From contig JADKHO010000001.1 in NCBI GenBank assembly GCA_016721765.1, positions 62,001-126,000 of the forward strand: a stretch of 64,000 nucleotides of DNA, in the 5' to 3' direction. A model generated the notes under the pieces. It did not search any database. It worked only from the letters and a program-made list of their open reading frames with translations, and was not told the origin of the DNA. Of this stretch, positions 63,935 through 64,000 are shown piece after piece. This stretch comes from Bacteroidota bacterium (GTDB lineage: Bacteria > Bacteroidota > Bacteroidia > UBA4408). Positions within the stretch are counted from its first letter, which is position 1, and each line of letters begins with the position of its first letter. The position numbers were made by a program, and so were the translations under genes.

Positions 63935-64000
63935 ATGGACGCAAAGAAAATTAGCAGTAATCCGATTGAGTACATGCGCAAACTTTTGCAGATGCGCAAA
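63935..64000 (+). CDS. Start of the next dcw gene, probably ftsW (partial)
   Basis: From ATG 63935 the frame runs open to the edge: MDAKKISSNPIEYMRKLLQMR. Twenty-two residues with no membrane helix yet cannot identify the protein. ftsW follows murD in most Bacteroidota, so the call rests on gene order only. Confidence 0.4.
   Translation, partial: MDAKKISSNPIEYMRKLLQMRK

Noticed and set aside
1..64000. tRNA, rRNA, insertion sequence or prophage
   Set aside because: Intergenic gaps were read by eye; none shows a cloverleaf, transposase motif or phage gene. A tRNAscan or Infernal run would settle small RNAs.

Overview
The window comes from an AT-rich Bacteroidota chromosome of the gliding, Cytophaga/Flavobacterium/Chitinophaga-like kind. 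The signs are C-terminal type IX secretion (T9SS) sorting domains on several large exported proteins, the gliding genes gldB and gldC, families largely confined to the phylum (DUF6427, DUF6341, DUF6029, Omp28-related, OB-fold/tRNA_anti-like), a large-type IspG, SpoIIE phosphatase, and promoters of the TTTG-N17-19-TAnnTTTG type. LpxB indicates a Gram-negative envelope with lipid A, and the DNPR motif in MurE indicates meso-DAP peptidoglycan. I saw no rRNA, tRNA, CRISPR array, insertion sequence or phage gene.

Layout. 1-17.4 kb: end of a PgpH-type HD hydrolase, a lone paaZ, an M13 peptidase lipoprotein, an AddA/RecB-like helicase-nuclease in an operon with a dihydrolipoamide-dehydrogenase-like protein that has lost its redox cysteines, a small transaldolase, a SpoIIE phosphatase, a Sua5/YciO protein, ComEC, a cold-shock protein, a SpoIID-like protein and lpxB. 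17.4-24.9 kb: two large T9SS cargo genes on the minus strand, both interrupted by frameshifts, then purQ, bracketed by GC-rich palindromic extragenic repeats and a 42-bp tandem repeat. 24.9-35 kb: DUF6427/DUF6341, purD, small lipid-anchored or membrane-anchored proteins, a lone LutA-like protein, ung, an intact T9SS cargo gene, a TIGR01777 epimerase and ispG. 35-40.1 kb: a plus-strand run of CxxC thioredoxin-like exported proteins (Omp28-type T9SS cargo, TlpA, DUF6029 barrel, Omp28-type lipoprotein).

40.2-48.1 kb holds the most interesting system: a compact minus-strand operon SulP transporter - beta carbonic anhydrase - dabA - dabB - DUF2490 outer-membrane barrel. It reads as a dissolved-inorganic-carbon uptake module, in a window where no autotrophy gene is visible. 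48.2-55.5 kb: gldB-gldC, an outer-membrane barrel, nadE, a FrnE-type DsbA, a GT39 glycosyltransferase, and an acyltransferase pair resembling GlsA/GlsB (amino-acid-lipid synthesis). 55.8-64 kb: the start of the division and cell wall cluster, mraZ-rsmH-ftsL-ftsI-murE-mraY-murD-(probably ftsW), preceded by three exact 10-bp-period repeats that look like the MraZ operator.
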